Positions 28,486-39,024 of a stretch of DNA of 53,986 nt are shown here, in pieces. Source of the stretch: Oscillospiraceae bacterium (GTDB taxonomy: Bacteria > Bacillota > Clostridia > UBA1381 > UBA9506). Below the pieces are notes generated by a model, which was not told where the DNA came from, ran no database searches, and saw nothing but the letters and a program-made list of their open reading frames with translations. The stretch spans positions 1-53,986 of the forward strand of contig SVKE01000002.1 in assembly GCA_015068615.1 (NCBI GenBank), read 5' to 3'. The first letter of the stretch is position 1, and the number at the start of each line of letters is the position of its first letter. Made by a program: the position numbers and the translations under genes.

Positions 28486-29007
28486 TTAGTCCTTTTTCGG
28501 TGCAGGCGAAATGATAATGTTCATACTGCGTCCTTCAAGCTTAGGAGGCTTGTCGGATGTGCCGTAATCTGCCAGCGTTTCCTTAAAGCGTTCCAGAATC
28601 TTTGCACCCAAGGCCGAGTGATGAATCTCTCTGCCGCGGAAGCGAATGGAAACCTTAACCTTATCGCCACTCTGCAAAAACTTTTTGGCATGATTAACTT
28701 TTGTATCAAAGTCATGGTCATCAATGGAGGCCGATAGCCGAATCTCCTTGACATTGATTGTTTTTTGATTTTTTCTGGCCTCCTTGTCGCGCTTAGCAAG
28801 GTCAAACTTATATTTACCATAATCCATGACCTTACAAACCGGCGGCTCAGCTTTCGGAGCAATCAAAACCAAATCCAAATTTTTCTGATACGCAAGATCA
28901 AGGGCTTCTGCGGTCTTCATAATGCCAAGCTGCTCCCCTTCCGGGCCCACAAGGCGAACCTCGCTCACTCTGATCTCTTCATTAATCTTCATTTCTTGCT
29001 TACTAAT
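28486..29007 (-). CDS. infC: Translation initiation factor IF-3 (apparent ATT start)
   Basis: [29 protein letters not shown]..., [33 protein letters not shown] 10 nt before ATT at 29007; the ATG at 28992 has no good SD. Confidence 0.9.
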   Translation of the reverse strand: MSKQEMKINEEIRVSEVRLVGPEGEQLGIMKTAEALDLAYQKNLDLVLIAPKAEPPVCKVMDYGKYKFDLAKRDKEARKNQKTINVKEIRLSASIDDHDFDTKVNHAKKFLQSGDKVKVSIRFRGREIHHSALGAKILERFKETLADYGTSDKPPKLEGRSMNIIISPAPKKD

Positions 29008-29044
29008 CTTTAAAGCACCTCCGTTAAAGTTCTTCCGAAAGGAC

Positions 29045-29072
29045 AAAAAAGCGGACAGGCAAACCTATCCGC
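29045..29072 (-). terminator. Leader attenuator upstream of infC (L20-leader-like)
   Basis: Minus: GCGGATAGG-TTTG-CCTGTCCGC-TTTTTT between the promoter and infC. Confidence 0.8.
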
Positions 29073-29151
29073 AAATACACTTAAAAAGCATATTGACCAT
29101 GGCGGCTTTGCCTGATGGTGGAAAACTTCCGTTTCCGCTTACTACTCTATG

Positions 29152-29180
29152 AGTATACCACAATTATTTCCTGCTGTCAA
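29152..29180 (-). promoter_or_regulatory. Sigma-A promoter for infC-rpmI-rplT
   Basis: Minus: TTGACA (29180-29175), 17 nt, TATACT (29157-29152). Confidence 0.85.
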
Positions 29181-29248
29181 GAAAAAAAATTAAAAATTTT
29201 TTATATAATCCAGTTATGTTGTTTTGTTTTTAATATGCAACAGAGGCA

Positions 29249-29294
29249 TGAAAAAAGGAGCTGTAAAATATCTTTTTTACAACTCCTTTTTTTG
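29249..29294 (-). terminator. Terminator after the HU gene
   Basis: AAAAAAGGAGCTGTAAAATATCTTTTTTACAACTCCTTTTTTT. Confidence 0.8.
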
Positions 29295-29297
29295 CAA

Positions 29298-29576
29298 TTA
29301 CTTTCCGGAAACAACATCCTTCAGAGCCTTTCCGGCCTTAAAAGCGGGAACAGTGCTTGCAGGAATTTTGATTGTAGCTTTTGTTTGCGGATTTTTGCCG
29401 GTCCGAGCAGCTCTTTTTCTGGCCTCAAAGGTGCCAAAACCTACCAGCTGAACCTTATCGCCCTTCTTTAAAGATGCACCAACAATATCAACAAATGCAG
29501 CCAAAACCTTTTCTGCGTCCTTCTTGCTCACATCAGCCTTTGCGGCCATTGCAGCAACCAACTCTGTCTTGTTCAT
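29298..29576 (-). CDS. DNA-binding protein HU
   Basis: MNKTELVAAMAAKADVSKKDAEKVLAAF...GFGTFEARKRAARTGKNPQTKATIKIPAS. Confidence 0.97.
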   Translation of the reverse strand: MNKTELVAAMAAKADVSKKDAEKVLAAFVDIVGASLKKGDKVQLVGFGTFEARKRAARTGKNPQTKATIKIPASTVPAFKAGKALKDVVSGK

Positions 29577-29719
29577 GGGTATTCCCCTCCTTTTTCTTTA
29601 GAATTTATAAAAACGTATTCGTTATTAAACGACAAAATCCTTCTTTTTTGAAATCATTTTTTAACATAAAAGTAATCTTTGTGTAATACAACGAATAAAA
29701 CCGACGTTTTTAGTACATT

Positions 29720-30505
29720 TTAACGAAGTTTAGCCTGCTCCCAGAGGACATCCATCTCCGTAAGGCTCATCTCTTCAAGATTCTTTCCCATTCTTTTCGC
29801 CTCGGCTTCTACGTGTGAAAAGCGGTCAATAAACTTTCTCACGGTTTTTGTTAAAGCCTCCTCTGCCGTAACATGATAAAAGCGAGCGACATTCACGGCA
29901 GAAAACAACACATCACCCAATTCCTCGCTGATGTGATCTACATTCTCTTCCTTCACAGCCTCTGTGAGCTCCTCTACCTCTTCGGTAAGCTTTGCAAGAG
30001 CCCCCTCTGCACTCTCCCAGTCAAAGCCAACCTTGGCCGCCTTGGATTGCACCTTTTGGGCACGAATCAACGCCGGCAGATATGAGCAGACGCTCTCCAT
30101 GCTCTCGGTGTGGCTTTTTTGTCCTCTTTCCTTCTGCTTATTTTTTTCCCAGGTAGCCAGCACCTCCTCAGGTGTTTCTGCCGTATCTGTGCCGAAAATA
30201 TGTGAATGGCGAGAAATCATTTTTTCGCATACATGGCGTAGCACATCCGCAAGCGAAAAGGTGCCTTCATCCTCTCCGATGTGGGAGTGAAAAACCACCT
30301 GCAGGAGGATGTCACCAAGCTCATCGGCAAACTGATCCTTGGTGCCGGTATCCAGGGCCTCCAGAGCCTCATAGGCCTCCTCTAACAAATTCATTTTAAT
30401 AGAGTCATGCGTCTGTACCCTGTCCCACGGACAGCCGTTTTCGCCTCGCAGGGTTTTTATAATCGAAACCAAATCCCCGAAGGTATATTCCTTTTTTGTC
30501 ATCAT
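29720..30505 (-). CDS. mazG: Nucleoside triphosphate pyrophosphohydrolase MazG
   Basis: ENGCPWDRVQTHDSIKMNLLEEAYEALEAL, EELGDVLFSAVNVARF. Confidence 0.95.
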   Translation of the reverse strand: MMTKKEYTFGDLVSIIKTLRGENGCPWDRVQTHDSIKMNLLEEAYEALEALDTGTKDQFADELGDILLQVVFHSHIGEDEGTFSLADVLRHVCEKMISRHSHIFGTDTAETPEEVLATWEKNKQKERGQKSHTESMESVCSYLPALIRAQKVQSKAAKVGFDWESAEGALAKLTEEVEELTEAVKEENVDHISEELGDVLFSAVNVARFYHVTAEEALTKTVRKFIDRFSHVEAEAKRMGKNLEEMSLTEMDVLWEQAKLR

Positions 30506-30523
30506 TTGTTCACCAAGCCTTTT

Positions 30524-32269
30524 CTAAGATAAGAGATGAAAACGATCCATAAGCCTTGCAAGCGCCTCGCCCTTGGGGAGCATTACAACATCCTCACGCT
30601 TAATCAGCCGCAGAACAAAGAGGCAGATTGCATAGACAAGCGCCGCTAAGCAAATTGCAATCCCCAAAGCCACAATGACCTTCAGACGCATTTCAGAAGA
30701 AACAGGCGTCACCGGCTGCGTTTGTGGCACAAAATTGACACCAAGGCCCAAAGGCACCGCACCTAAAAAACCCGCTGCAAGCTGATAGCCGATGGCGGCA
30801 ACCACACCCATAACACCGGCCGAGATAACCGGCTTTATAACGAAGCCGGAAACGGGCAGCTCCGGATGTAATACCTTTTTAACGGACAGCAGATTTAAAA
30901 CTGCGATGGTGATATAGCAGAGATTGGTGCTGATTGGAGCACCGCCTATATTAACCGAAGGGATGGCAATCAAAACAAAATTCGTCAAGATTTTAACCAC
31001 GCCGCCAATCAGCATATTCCGCACCGGAATCATCACCTGCCCTACAGCCTGCAGCATAGCTGTTGTGACAGACACAAGGCTGACAAAAATCACGGCGTAG
31101 CTAAGTATGGTAAGCATAGAGGCCGCACGAGCGTTGTTGTAAACCGCCGTCAAAATCGGTTGACTCAGCACGGAAAGCCCCACTGCACAGGGCAGCGCAA
31201 AAAGCATCGTGATGCGAATGGTAGATTCGGTTAATTTTTTTACTTCGGCCTGATTTTTCACAGCAAAGGCCGCCGAAATACAAGGCACCACACTCATAGA
31301 GAGTGCCATGATGATGGTAGGCGGCAAATTGAACATAGGAATGGCATAGCCGGAATAAGCACCGTACAGAATCTCAGACGGCTTTACCTTCATCAGCTGG
31401 CCAATGACAGCCTCAGCCCCGGAAAGTCCGTAAAATTCCGTCAACATGCTGTAGATTTCCTGAGTGACGGGAATGGTCTGCAAGCGCTGGCGAATCATGA
31501 CCACGTCAATCACGTTGGTCAACGAGGTAACTGCCGCACCAATGGTAATGGGGATGGCAAGCTTAGCAAGCTCAGCAAAAATCTGCTTGGTCGAGCGTGA
31601 CTGAGTCGAAATACCGGCACCCGGTGTATACATTTCTCTGCGCTTGATAATAAAGGTAATCGCCATAATCAAACAAGCAAAAAAGGTACCGGCCGTAACG
31701 CCCAGCACCGCACCGGCAGAAGCATTTACAACGCCGCTCGGCATTAAAAGATAGGCAAGCAAAAGTCCAATGATAAGCTTGCCCAGGGCTTCAACCACCT
31801 CCGAAAGAGCTGTGGGGCCCATGTTGGAAAACCCTTGAAAATAGCCGCGGAAGGCAGACAGAACCGCCACAAAAAATACCGCAGGCGCAATGGAAATGAT
31901 ACTCAGGTAGGAAGAGGGAGATTTCACCGCATAGTCGGAAAAAGCTCTGGCTCCCAATAAAAGCACCAGCGTGCCTGCAAGACCAATCAGGCTGAGAAGC
32001 GTCAATGCCGCTTTAAAAATTTTATTCGTTTCTGCATAATTGTGTCTGGCAAGGCTTGCAGAGACCATTTTGGAAACCGCCACCGGCAGACCGGCTGTGG
32101 CAATAACAAACATGCAGGCATAAAGATTGTAGGCCGTGTTAAAAATGGCCATGCCTTCTTCTTCAATGATATTGGCAAGCGGTATTTTAAACAGTGCTCC
32201 AATGACCTTAACCAAGGCATTGGCAAACACCAAAATGACCGCACCCTTTAAATAGGATTGTTTTTTCAA
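30524..32269 (-). CDS. spoVB: Stage V sporulation protein B-like polysaccharide flippase
   Basis: MOP-superfamily protein with ~14 TM segments; KGAVILVFANALVKVIGALFKIPLANIIEEEGMAIFNTAYNLY; adjacent to mazG. Confidence 0.85.
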   Translation of the reverse strand: MKKQSYLKGAVILVFANALVKVIGALFKIPLANIIEEEGMAIFNTAYNLYACMFVIATAGLPVAVSKMVSASLARHNYAETNKIFKAALTLLSLIGLAGTLVLLLGARAFSDYAVKSPSSYLSIISIAPAVFFVAVLSAFRGYFQGFSNMGPTALSEVVEALGKLIIGLLLAYLLMPSGVVNASAGAVLGVTAGTFFACLIMAITFIIKRREMYTPGAGISTQSRSTKQIFAELAKLAIPITIGAAVTSLTNVIDVVMIRQRLQTIPVTQEIYSMLTEFYGLSGAEAVIGQLMKVKPSEILYGAYSGYAIPMFNLPPTIIMALSMSVVPCISAAFAVKNQAEVKKLTESTIRITMLFALPCAVGLSVLSQPILTAVYNNARAASMLTILSYAVIFVSLVSVTTAMLQAVGQVMIPVRNMLIGGVVKILTNFVLIAIPSVNIGGAPISTNLCYITIAVLNLLSVKKVLHPELPVSGFVIKPVISAGVMGVVAAIGYQLAAGFLGAVPLGLGVNFVPQTQPVTPVSSEMRLKVIVALGIAICLAALVYAICLFVLRLIKREDVVMLPKGEALARLMDRFHLLS

Positions 32270-32345
32270 AACATTCCCTCCAGTCTGTCCTAAGCTTTAT
32301 CTTTTTTTATTGTATGGCCGGACGCCTGAGAATATAACCTTTCGG

Positions 32346-33716
32346 CTATTTTCCCAGACAGAATCTGGCAAAGATTTCATCTATAATTTCTTCGGAAACC
32401 GTCTGTCCGCTCACAGCGCCCAAGGCGCTCACGGCACTACGCAAATCCACTGATAAAATGTCCAGCGGAACACCGGCTTCTATAGCAGAAAGCGCGTCTT
32501 TAAGATGACTGACAGCCTCGGCGACAGCCTTTTTGTGTCGCAGATTAATCACCGCGGCCTCTTGATTCTCTGTGATTTCACCCAGACGGAACATGTCCTC
32601 TACAGCCTCACCCAGCTGCGAAAGCCCCATGCCGCTTTTCGCTGAAATCCTAATCAGAGGCAGGTTTGTTGCAAACGCAGGCGGCTCCTGCTTCTCCGTC
32701 AGCTCCGCCTTATTTAAAAGTAAAATGATTTTTTTGTCACAAATAAGTTTATAAATGGCTTCGTCCTCTTGCGTATAGGGACGCGTCGTATCCAGAACAA
32801 AAAAAACCAAATCTGCCTGCTTAACATAGTCCATGGCCTTTTGAATACCCATTTCTTCTATATCGTCGGCATTTTTGCGGATGCCTGCCGTGTCAAAGAT
32901 ATTCAGCCGAGCGGCTCCAAGGCGAACACGCTCTTCTATCACGTCACGGGTTGTGCCGGCAGTCTCTGTCACCAAAGCGCGCTCTGTGCCGGTAAGAGCG
33001 TTCAGGAGTGAGGATTTTCCCACATTGGGCTTGCCCACGATAACCGTGTTGATGCCGTTTCTAATCATGCGTCCCTGGTCGGCGTGGGTATACATATCAG
33101 AAAGCGTCGCATAAATGCGTTGAATGTCTTTTTTTATTTCCTCCGCCGTTAACTCTCCAATGCCCTCATCGGGAAAATCGGCCATGGCATCAAGATGCGC
33201 AGCTAAGGAAAGCAGCGCACTTCTCTGCTCCTCAATCGATTGCGAAAGCCTGCCCTTAAGCTGATTGACCGAAAGGGACGCCGCATCACCGGATTCAGCC
33301 TGAATTAAATCAATAACAGCCTCGGCCTGAGATAAATCCAGCTTGCCATTTAAAAAGGCACGCTTGGTAAATTCACCCGGCGAAGCCAACACCGCGCCGC
33401 TCTCCAAAACAGCGGCAAGAACGCTTTGGGTTACATATACCCCGCCGTGGCAGCTGATTTCCACCACGTTCTCTCCTGTGTAGGAATTCGGTGCATGCAT
33501 CACAGCAGCTAAAACCTCGTCGAGCACACGTCCGTTGTGCTGAATATGTCCATAAGTCAACGTATGGCTTTTCGCCTCGGCAAGAGGCCTTTTTCCACTA
33601 AAAACACAATCGCAGACAGAAATGGCCGCCTCTCCGCTAACGCGGATGACGGAAATGCCGCCCTCTCCCGGCGGCGTGGCAATAGCTGCAATGGTTGTGC
33701 TCATTACGCTGTTCAC
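32346..33716 (-). CDS. mnmE: tRNA uridine-5-carboxymethylaminomethyl modification GTPase MnmE
   Basis: TIAAIATPPGEGGISVIRVSG, GKPNVGKSSLLNALTGTERALVTETAGTTRDVIEE, C-terminal ARFCLGK. Confidence 0.97.
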   Translation of the reverse strand: MNSVMSTTIAAIATPPGEGGISVIRVSGEAAISVCDCVFSGKRPLAEAKSHTLTYGHIQHNGRVLDEVLAAVMHAPNSYTGENVVEISCHGGVYVTQSVLAAVLESGAVLASPGEFTKRAFLNGKLDLSQAEAVIDLIQAESGDAASLSVNQLKGRLSQSIEEQRSALLSLAAHLDAMADFPDEGIGELTAEEIKKDIQRIYATLSDMYTHADQGRMIRNGINTVIVGKPNVGKSSLLNALTGTERALVTETAGTTRDVIEERVRLGAARLNIFDTAGIRKNADDIEEMGIQKAMDYVKQADLVFFVLDTTRPYTQEDEAIYKLICDKKIILLLNKAELTEKQEPPAFATNLPLIRISAKSGMGLSQLGEAVEDMFRLGEITENQEAAVINLRHKKAVAEAVSHLKDALSAIEAGVPLDILSVDLRSAVSALGAVSGQTVSEEIIDEIFARFCLGK

Positions 33717-33726
33717 ACCTTCTGTT

Positions 33727-34236
33727 TTAAAGTATATCTCCCTTCAGTTTTTCTAAATCGCTGAAGGTATCGGAAATGGCTTCTAAATATGCCGCTATCT
33801 CCGGAATTTTAACAAGGAGCCGGAAGACCTTCGTCACCCTCCGGATAAAGCGAGGGCTTATGTAAGGCGCCGCCTCGGGATGCGTCAACGGACATAAAGC
33901 AGCGCGAGGGTCTAAAATCACCTTCAGTCCCGTCTCCTTATGGTAGAGCGGAAAAAGCGGAAAAATCCGGCAGGCAAGCGGACGGTCCATGCGCGAGCAC
34001 GGACCGTGACAAACCAAAAGCTGTACCTGTCGGCCGTTTGCCTTAAAATCGGTGGGCAGAACGGAAAAATGATCATTGTTTATAAACAGTCGCTCCTCAC
34101 CGGGAAAGAGATACATGCCGCTTTCCTCATCTCCTCGGCAGCATAGCTTATCACACAGTTTCCCGCAATCAACAGGTAACGGAGTTACATCATCAAAGCG
34201 CCTGTAAATCTGTTTGTAAAGCTCACTGATGTGCAT
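33727..34236 (-). CDS. YkgJ-family cysteine cluster protein
   Basis: CGKLCDKLCCRGDEESGMYLFPGEE ... CHGPCSRMDRPLACRIFPLFP. Confidence 0.7.
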   Translation of the reverse strand: MHISELYKQIYRRFDDVTPLPVDCGKLCDKLCCRGDEESGMYLFPGEERLFINNDHFSVLPTDFKANGRQVQLLVCHGPCSRMDRPLACRIFPLFPLYHKETGLKVILDPRAALCPLTHPEAAPYISPRFIRRVTKVFRLLVKIPEIAAYLEAISDTFSDLEKLKGDIL

Positions 34237-34239
34237 GAT

Positions 34240-35694
34240 TTATGCCTGATCCAGCGCTTCTTTCAGCAGCTTATTAATGACCTGCGGATTGGCCTTGCCT
34301 TTGGAGACGCGCATAATCTGGCCCACCAAAAAGCCCATGGCCTTATCCTTACCGGCCTTATAGTCGGCAACGGACTGGGGATTCTGTGCCATTACTTCTT
34401 GCACCATCTGCATGAGCGCCCCTTCATCGGAAACCTGAGAAAGACCCAGCTTTTCTACAATTTTTGCCGGCTCCTCGGGATTTTCAAAGAGAGCGGCAAG
34501 CACTTTTTTGGCCGCGCTGTTACTAATGGTTCCCTTTTCAATCAAATCAATCAGCGCCTTTAGGTGAGCAGGCTCAAAGGGAATATCCCCCGGCTCACCT
34601 TCACGCTCGTTAACAAGCTTTGCAATATCGCCCATCAGCCAGTTGCTGACGGTTTTCGGGGCAGCACCTAGTGACACCGTTGCATCAAAATAATCGGCTG
34701 TTTTTTTAGATGAGGTTAAAATAAAGGCGTCATATTCCGGCAGGCCATATTCCTCTACATAGCGAGCACGGCGCTGGTCGGGCAGTTCGGGAATGGAACT
34801 TCTGATCTCCTCCACCCACTCATCCGAAACCACAATCGGAAGCAAATCCGGTTCGGGGAAATAGCGATAGTCATGCGCATCCTCCTTGGTACGCATCACC
34901 GTGCTGATACCCTTTACATCATCCCAACGACGGGTTTCCTGATCGACAACGCCGCCGTCATCTAATACCTCTGCCTGACGGCGTTGCTCATATTCCATAG
35001 AGCGAACAGCCGCACGGAAGGAGTTGATGTTCTTCATTTCACAGCGTGTTCCGTATTCCTCCTGGCCCTCAGGGCGCAGAGAAAGGTTTACGTCACAGCG
35101 CAGGGAGCCCTCCTGCATTTTACAGTCGGACACCTCGGTATATTCCAAAATGGATTTTAAGGTTTCCAAAAAGACACGGGCCTCCTCCGGGGAACGGAGA
35201 TCCGGCTCTGTGACAATCTCAATCAAGGGCACACCGCAACGGTTATAGTCTGCCATAGAGCTGTTGCCGTAATCGTCATGCACAAGCTTGCCGGCATCCT
35301 CCTCAATATGGATGCGGGTGATGCCGATGCGCTTTGTCTCGCCCTCTACCAGAATGTCTATATACCCGTTTTGGCACAGCGGCAGGTCAAACTGAGAAAT
35401 CTGATAGGCCTTGGGCAGGTCCGGATAAAAATAATTCTTGCGATCCTGCTTGCCATACCTTGTAATAGAGCAGTTCATGGCAAGACCTGCCTTAATGGCA
35501 TAATCCACAACCTTTTTATTTAAAACAGGCAGGGTTCCGGGCATGCCGGAGCATATCGGACAGGTGTGGGTATTGGGCTCGCCGCCGAACTCGTTTTTAC
35601 AGCCGCAATATATTTTGGTATTGGTCTTAAGCTCAGCATGGACCTCAAGACCGATGACGGTTTCGTATTTCATTTTTATGTCCTCCTCTATCAC
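34240..35694 (-). CDS. gatB: Asp-tRNA(Asn)/Glu-tRNA(Gln) amidotransferase subunit B
   Basis: [58 protein letters not shown]. Confidence 0.97.
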   Translation of the reverse strand: MIEEDIKMKYETVIGLEVHAELKTNTKIYCGCKNEFGGEPNTHTCPICSGMPGTLPVLNKKVVDYAIKAGLAMNCSITRYGKQDRKNYFYPDLPKAYQISQFDLPLCQNGYIDILVEGETKRIGITRIHIEEDAGKLVHDDYGNSSMADYNRCGVPLIEIVTEPDLRSPEEARVFLETLKSILEYTEVSDCKMQEGSLRCDVNLSLRPEGQEEYGTRCEMKNINSFRAAVRSMEYEQRRQAEVLDDGGVVDQETRRWDDVKGISTVMRTKEDAHDYRYFPEPDLLPIVVSDEWVEEIRSSIPELPDQRRARYVEEYGLPEYDAFILTSSKKTADYFDATVSLGAAPKTVSNWLMGDIAKLVNEREGEPGDIPFEPAHLKALIDLIEKGTISNSAAKKVLAALFENPEEPAKIVEKLGLSQVSDEGALMQMVQEVMAQNPQSVADYKAGKDKAMGFLVGQIMRVSKGKANPQVINKLLKEALDQA

Positions 35695-37145
35695 AGTGCC
35701 GGCTTTTGCTTGGAAATGGTTTTTTCCAAGGCATAAGCTGCATTGAGTATTGCTGCCTCACCGAAGGGCTTACCGATAATCTGCAAGCCAATGGGCAGAC
35801 CGTTTGCATCATAGCCGCAGGGCAGCACAACAGCCGGCAAGCCGCCGATGTTAACAGATACCGTACAGATATCCGCCATGTACATCTGCAGCGGGTCATC
35901 CGTCTTTTCGCCAAGACCGAAGGCCGTTGTAGGTGTGGTCGGCGTCACCAGCACATCATAGGTCTTAAACGCCTTGTCAAAGTCCTGCATAATCATGGTT
36001 CTGACTTGCTGTGCTTTTTTATAATATGCATCATAATAGCCGGAGGAAAGTGCGTAGGTACCAATCATGATACGGCGCTTCACCTCTGCACCAAAGCCTT
36101 CGCTCCGGGTCTGGGCATAAAGGTCAATTAAATCTTCAAATTTTTCTGCACGGAAGCCGTATTTCACGCCGTCAAAGCGAGCAAGATTTGAGCTTGCCTC
36201 CGCAGATGAAATCATGTAATAGGCCGGCAGGGCATATTCATTTAATGGTAAATGCATATCAGCATACTCTGCTCCCATGCTCTTAAAGGAGTCAAGGGCG
36301 GCATACACAGCCTTTTGCACATTGGCATCAATACCTTCGCCGATGTATTCTGCCGGCACACCGATTTTAAGACCTTTTACGTCGCCGGTGAGCGCAGCCT
36401 CAAAGCTCTCATATTCACGCTTTACACTGGTGGAATCCATGGCGTCATAGCCCACAATTTTATCGTAAACAATTGCGCAGTCGCGCACATCCTTCGCTAA
36501 GGGACCAATCTGGTCAAGTGAGGAGGCAAAGGCCACCAAACCGAAACGGGACACCGTACCGTAGGTTGGCTTCATGCCCACGCAACCGCACAGTGCTGCC
36601 GGCTGGCGGATAGAGCCGCCTGTATCAGAACCCAGCGTAAAGGCTGCCTCGTCTGCAGCAACGCAAGCCGCAGAGCCGCCGGAGGAGCCGCCGGGCACCT
36701 TTGTGAGGTCGTAGGGGTTTTTGGTTTTTTTAAAGTAAGAGGTCTCTGTGGAAGAACCCATGGCAAACTCATCCATGTTCAGTTTTCCCAGCAGAACCGT
36801 ATCTGCCTCTTTAAGCTTTTGAGCCACCGTAGAATCGTATGGCGGGCGGAAATTGTGCAGCATTTTAGAGGAACAGGTAGTCAAAACATCCTTTGTGCAC
36901 AGATTGTCCTTTAAGGCCATCGGCACACCGGCAAGGTCTCCGACCGGCTCTCCGGCAGCGATTTTTTTATCCACTGCCTCAGCTGCGGCCATAGCCTCCT
37001 CCGGCAGAACGGTCACATAGCTCTCCACCTTGTCCTCTACTTGATCGATTCTGTCTAAAAAGGCCTTTGTAATTTCCTTTGAAGAAATCTCCTTATTTTT
37101 AATTTTGTCACGTATTTCATGCGCTGTCCATGTATGCATAATCAA
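35691..37145 (-). CDS. gatA: Asp-tRNA(Asn)/Glu-tRNA(Gln) amidotransferase subunit A
   Basis: [62 protein letters not shown]. Confidence 0.97.
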   Translation of the reverse strand: MIMHTWTAHEIRDKIKNKEISSKEITKAFLDRIDQVEDKVESYVTVLPEEAMAAAEAVDKKIAAGEPVGDLAGVPMALKDNLCTKDVLTTCSSKMLHNFRPPYDSTVAQKLKEADTVLLGKLNMDEFAMGSSTETSYFKKTKNPYDLTKVPGGSSGGSAACVAADEAAFTLGSDTGGSIRQPAALCGCVGMKPTYGTVSRFGLVAFASSLDQIGPLAKDVRDCAIVYDKIVGYDAMDSTSVKREYESFEAALTGDVKGLKIGVPAEYIGEGIDANVQKAVYAALDSFKSMGAEYADMHLPLNEYALPAYYMISSAEASSNLARFDGVKYGFRAEKFEDLIDLYAQTRSEGFGAEVKRRIMIGTYALSSGYYDAYYKKAQQVRTMIMQDFDKAFKTYDVLVTPTTPTTAFGLGEKTDDPLQMYMADICTVSVNIGGLPAVVLPCGYDANGLPIGLQIIGKPFGEAAILNAAYALEKTISKQKPAL

Positions 37146-37158
37146 GCTCCTTTATTTT

Positions 37159-37446
37159 TTACTCCACAACCTTGGGTACGGTATAGCCGCCATCCTCTGC
37201 GCTCGGTGCGTTCTTTAGCATTTCCTCCCGGTCATAAGAAGGCTTAACAACATCTTCTCTGAACGCATTGCTCATGGGAATGGCGTGGGCAGTGGGAACA
37301 ATTCCCTCTGTGTCAAGCTCATTGAGCTTGTTGGCAAAGCCTATGATGCTTTCCATGTCTTTAGAAAGCGCTTCGGCCTCAGCATCAGAAAGCTTGAGCC
37401 GAGCCAGTTTTGCCACGTGCAAAACTTCTTCCTTTGAAATTTTCAT
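37159..37446 (-). CDS. gatC: Asp-tRNA(Asn)/Glu-tRNA(Gln) amidotransferase subunit C
   Basis: MKISKEEVLHVAKLARLKLSDAEAEALSKDMESIIGFANKLNELDT. Confidence 0.94.
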   Translation of the reverse strand: MKISKEEVLHVAKLARLKLSDAEAEALSKDMESIIGFANKLNELDTEGIVPTAHAIPMSNAFREDVVKPSYDREEMLKNAPSAEDGGYTVPKVVE

Positions 37447-37498
37447 ATCACAAAACTCCATTTCCGCAGCATGTGCTGCTTTTAAAGTATTTTATAAC

Positions 37499-38164
37499 TC
37501 AACCCTTGTAGTTTTTTATCACTTTCAGGATATCCTCCGGTGTTTCGGCAAGGTAAGCCGCACCATTTTCAGATAGCTCTTCACGGGAACGAAAGCCCCA
37601 CAACACGCCGATGGGCAGCATGCCTGCGTTCTTTCCCGTCTGCATGTCTACGCCGCTGTCACCGATAAAGGCCATTTCCGAGGGCAAAAAGCCCAGAGCC
37701 TCAGCAATCTCTAAAGGTGCCTGCGGTTCCGGCTTGCGGGGAACTCCCTCTCGTTCACCAAACACATAACGGAAGGGCTGCTGAGAGAACCAAGCCTCTA
37801 CCAACTCGTTTGTAGGTATATTCGGCTTGTTGGAAAGCACATTGATGATAATGCCCTCCTCGGTTAAGGCATCCAGCATTTTGATTATGCCGGGATAGGG
37901 CTTTGTCAAATCGTTTGTGTGAGCGGCGTATAGCTCGCGCATTTTAGTCAGGCAAAGGTCCAACTTTTCTTCATCTGCAGCAACCTCCGGCGGCAGGCTT
38001 TTGCGCACATAGTTCCGCATACCGGTGCCGATGGCCAGCTTATGGAAGGCAGGGTCCGGGTGCTCGGGATAACCGAAATGCCGCAGCATGCCGTTTACGG
38101 CACCCATTAAATCGCCAAGTGTATCTAAAATTGTACCGTCTAAATCAAAAATAACTGCTTTAAT
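37499..38164 (-). CDS. HAD-family hydrolase (phosphoglycolate phosphatase-like)
   Basis: IKAVIFDLDGTILDTLGDL, FIGDSGVDMQTGKNAGM. Confidence 0.88.
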   Translation of the reverse strand: MKAVIFDLDGTILDTLGDLMGAVNGMLRHFGYPEHPDPAFHKLAIGTGMRNYVRKSLPPEVAADEEKLDLCLTKMRELYAAHTNDLTKPYPGIIKMLDALTEEGIIINVLSNKPNIPTNELVEAWFSQQPFRYVFGEREGVPRKPEPQAPLEIAEALGFLPSEMAFIGDSGVDMQTGKNAGMLPIGVLWGFRSREELSENGAAYLAETPEDILKVIKNYKG

Positions 38165-38993
38165 CAAGGCCGTCCTCCCGCTTATTATCAAAAACATTTT
38201 CCTCTTCTTGCTTGTTCGCTTGCGGCATCATATACTTATTGATCACATGCCACACATAAAAATTCATAGTATAACCGCTCCAAGCGATTAAAATAAATAC
38301 CATCAGCACAATCCATGCAAATGGAATATACCACAAAAGGAGGATATGCACTGCAGCTATTATAATGAAAAAGAATAGATTTTGCGGCAGCTTTGCCATA
38401 GTAAAAATTAAAGCATTCTTGATGATGTCAATCAGCTTCATATCAAAGGTGACCACCATCGGATATGTATAAAAGCCCATAATCAATAAGACCACGGCTA
38501 CCACGGCTCCCAAAAACAGAATAACCTCTGTGGCAACGCCGGTTTTTAAATAAAATAGCAAAGCAGTCAAATACAAATAGGTTGCAACCGTGCTGATGAT
38601 GCTGAGCGCAAGACCCTGTTTCCAGTTCTTTTTTGTATGCTCAAAAAAATCGGATACCAAAAAGGCATGCTCCTGCCGTGACCAGTTCCTAAGTACATAA
38701 GTAAAGCCTGCAATAAACGGCCCCATGAACATAAAGGGAATAAAGGGCCCAGGCGGCAGGAGGATATACCGATTCCAAATAAGAGCGTCAATCACTGTGT
38801 CAAGCTCCATAATATACGGCATTGAAAAAAGTACGACAGCACCGATAAACACAATGTTGCACAAAACAAAGAGCAGATTCAGCTTCACTAAATCCCAGAA
38901 ACGTCTGCCTAAAATATCAAAATAGTTTCGCTTGGCAGCCTCTTCCTTACTAACCCCTTTACCGGGCTTACTGTAGTTTACAAAAAAACCCAA
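38160..38993 (-). CDS. DUF624/YesL-family membrane protein
   Basis: FWDLVKLNLLFVLCNIVFIGAV; GPFIAGFTYVLRNWSRQEHAFLVSDFFEHTKKNWKQGL. Confidence 0.75.
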   Translation of the reverse strand: MGFFVNYSKPGKGVSKEEAAKRNYFDILGRRFWDLVKLNLLFVLCNIVFIGAVVLFSMPYIMELDTVIDALIWNRYILLPPGPFIPFMFMGPFIAGFTYVLRNWSRQEHAFLVSDFFEHTKKNWKQGLALSIISTVATYLYLTALLFYLKTGVATEVILFLGAVVAVVLLIMGFYTYPMVVTFDMKLIDIIKNALIFTMAKLPQNLFFFIIIAAVHILLLWYIPFAWIVLMVFILIAWSGYTMNFYVWHVINKYMMPQANKQEEENVFDNKREDGLD

Positions 38994-39024
38994 CGTTTTG
39001 TCCTCCCAAATTTATTATATATCT

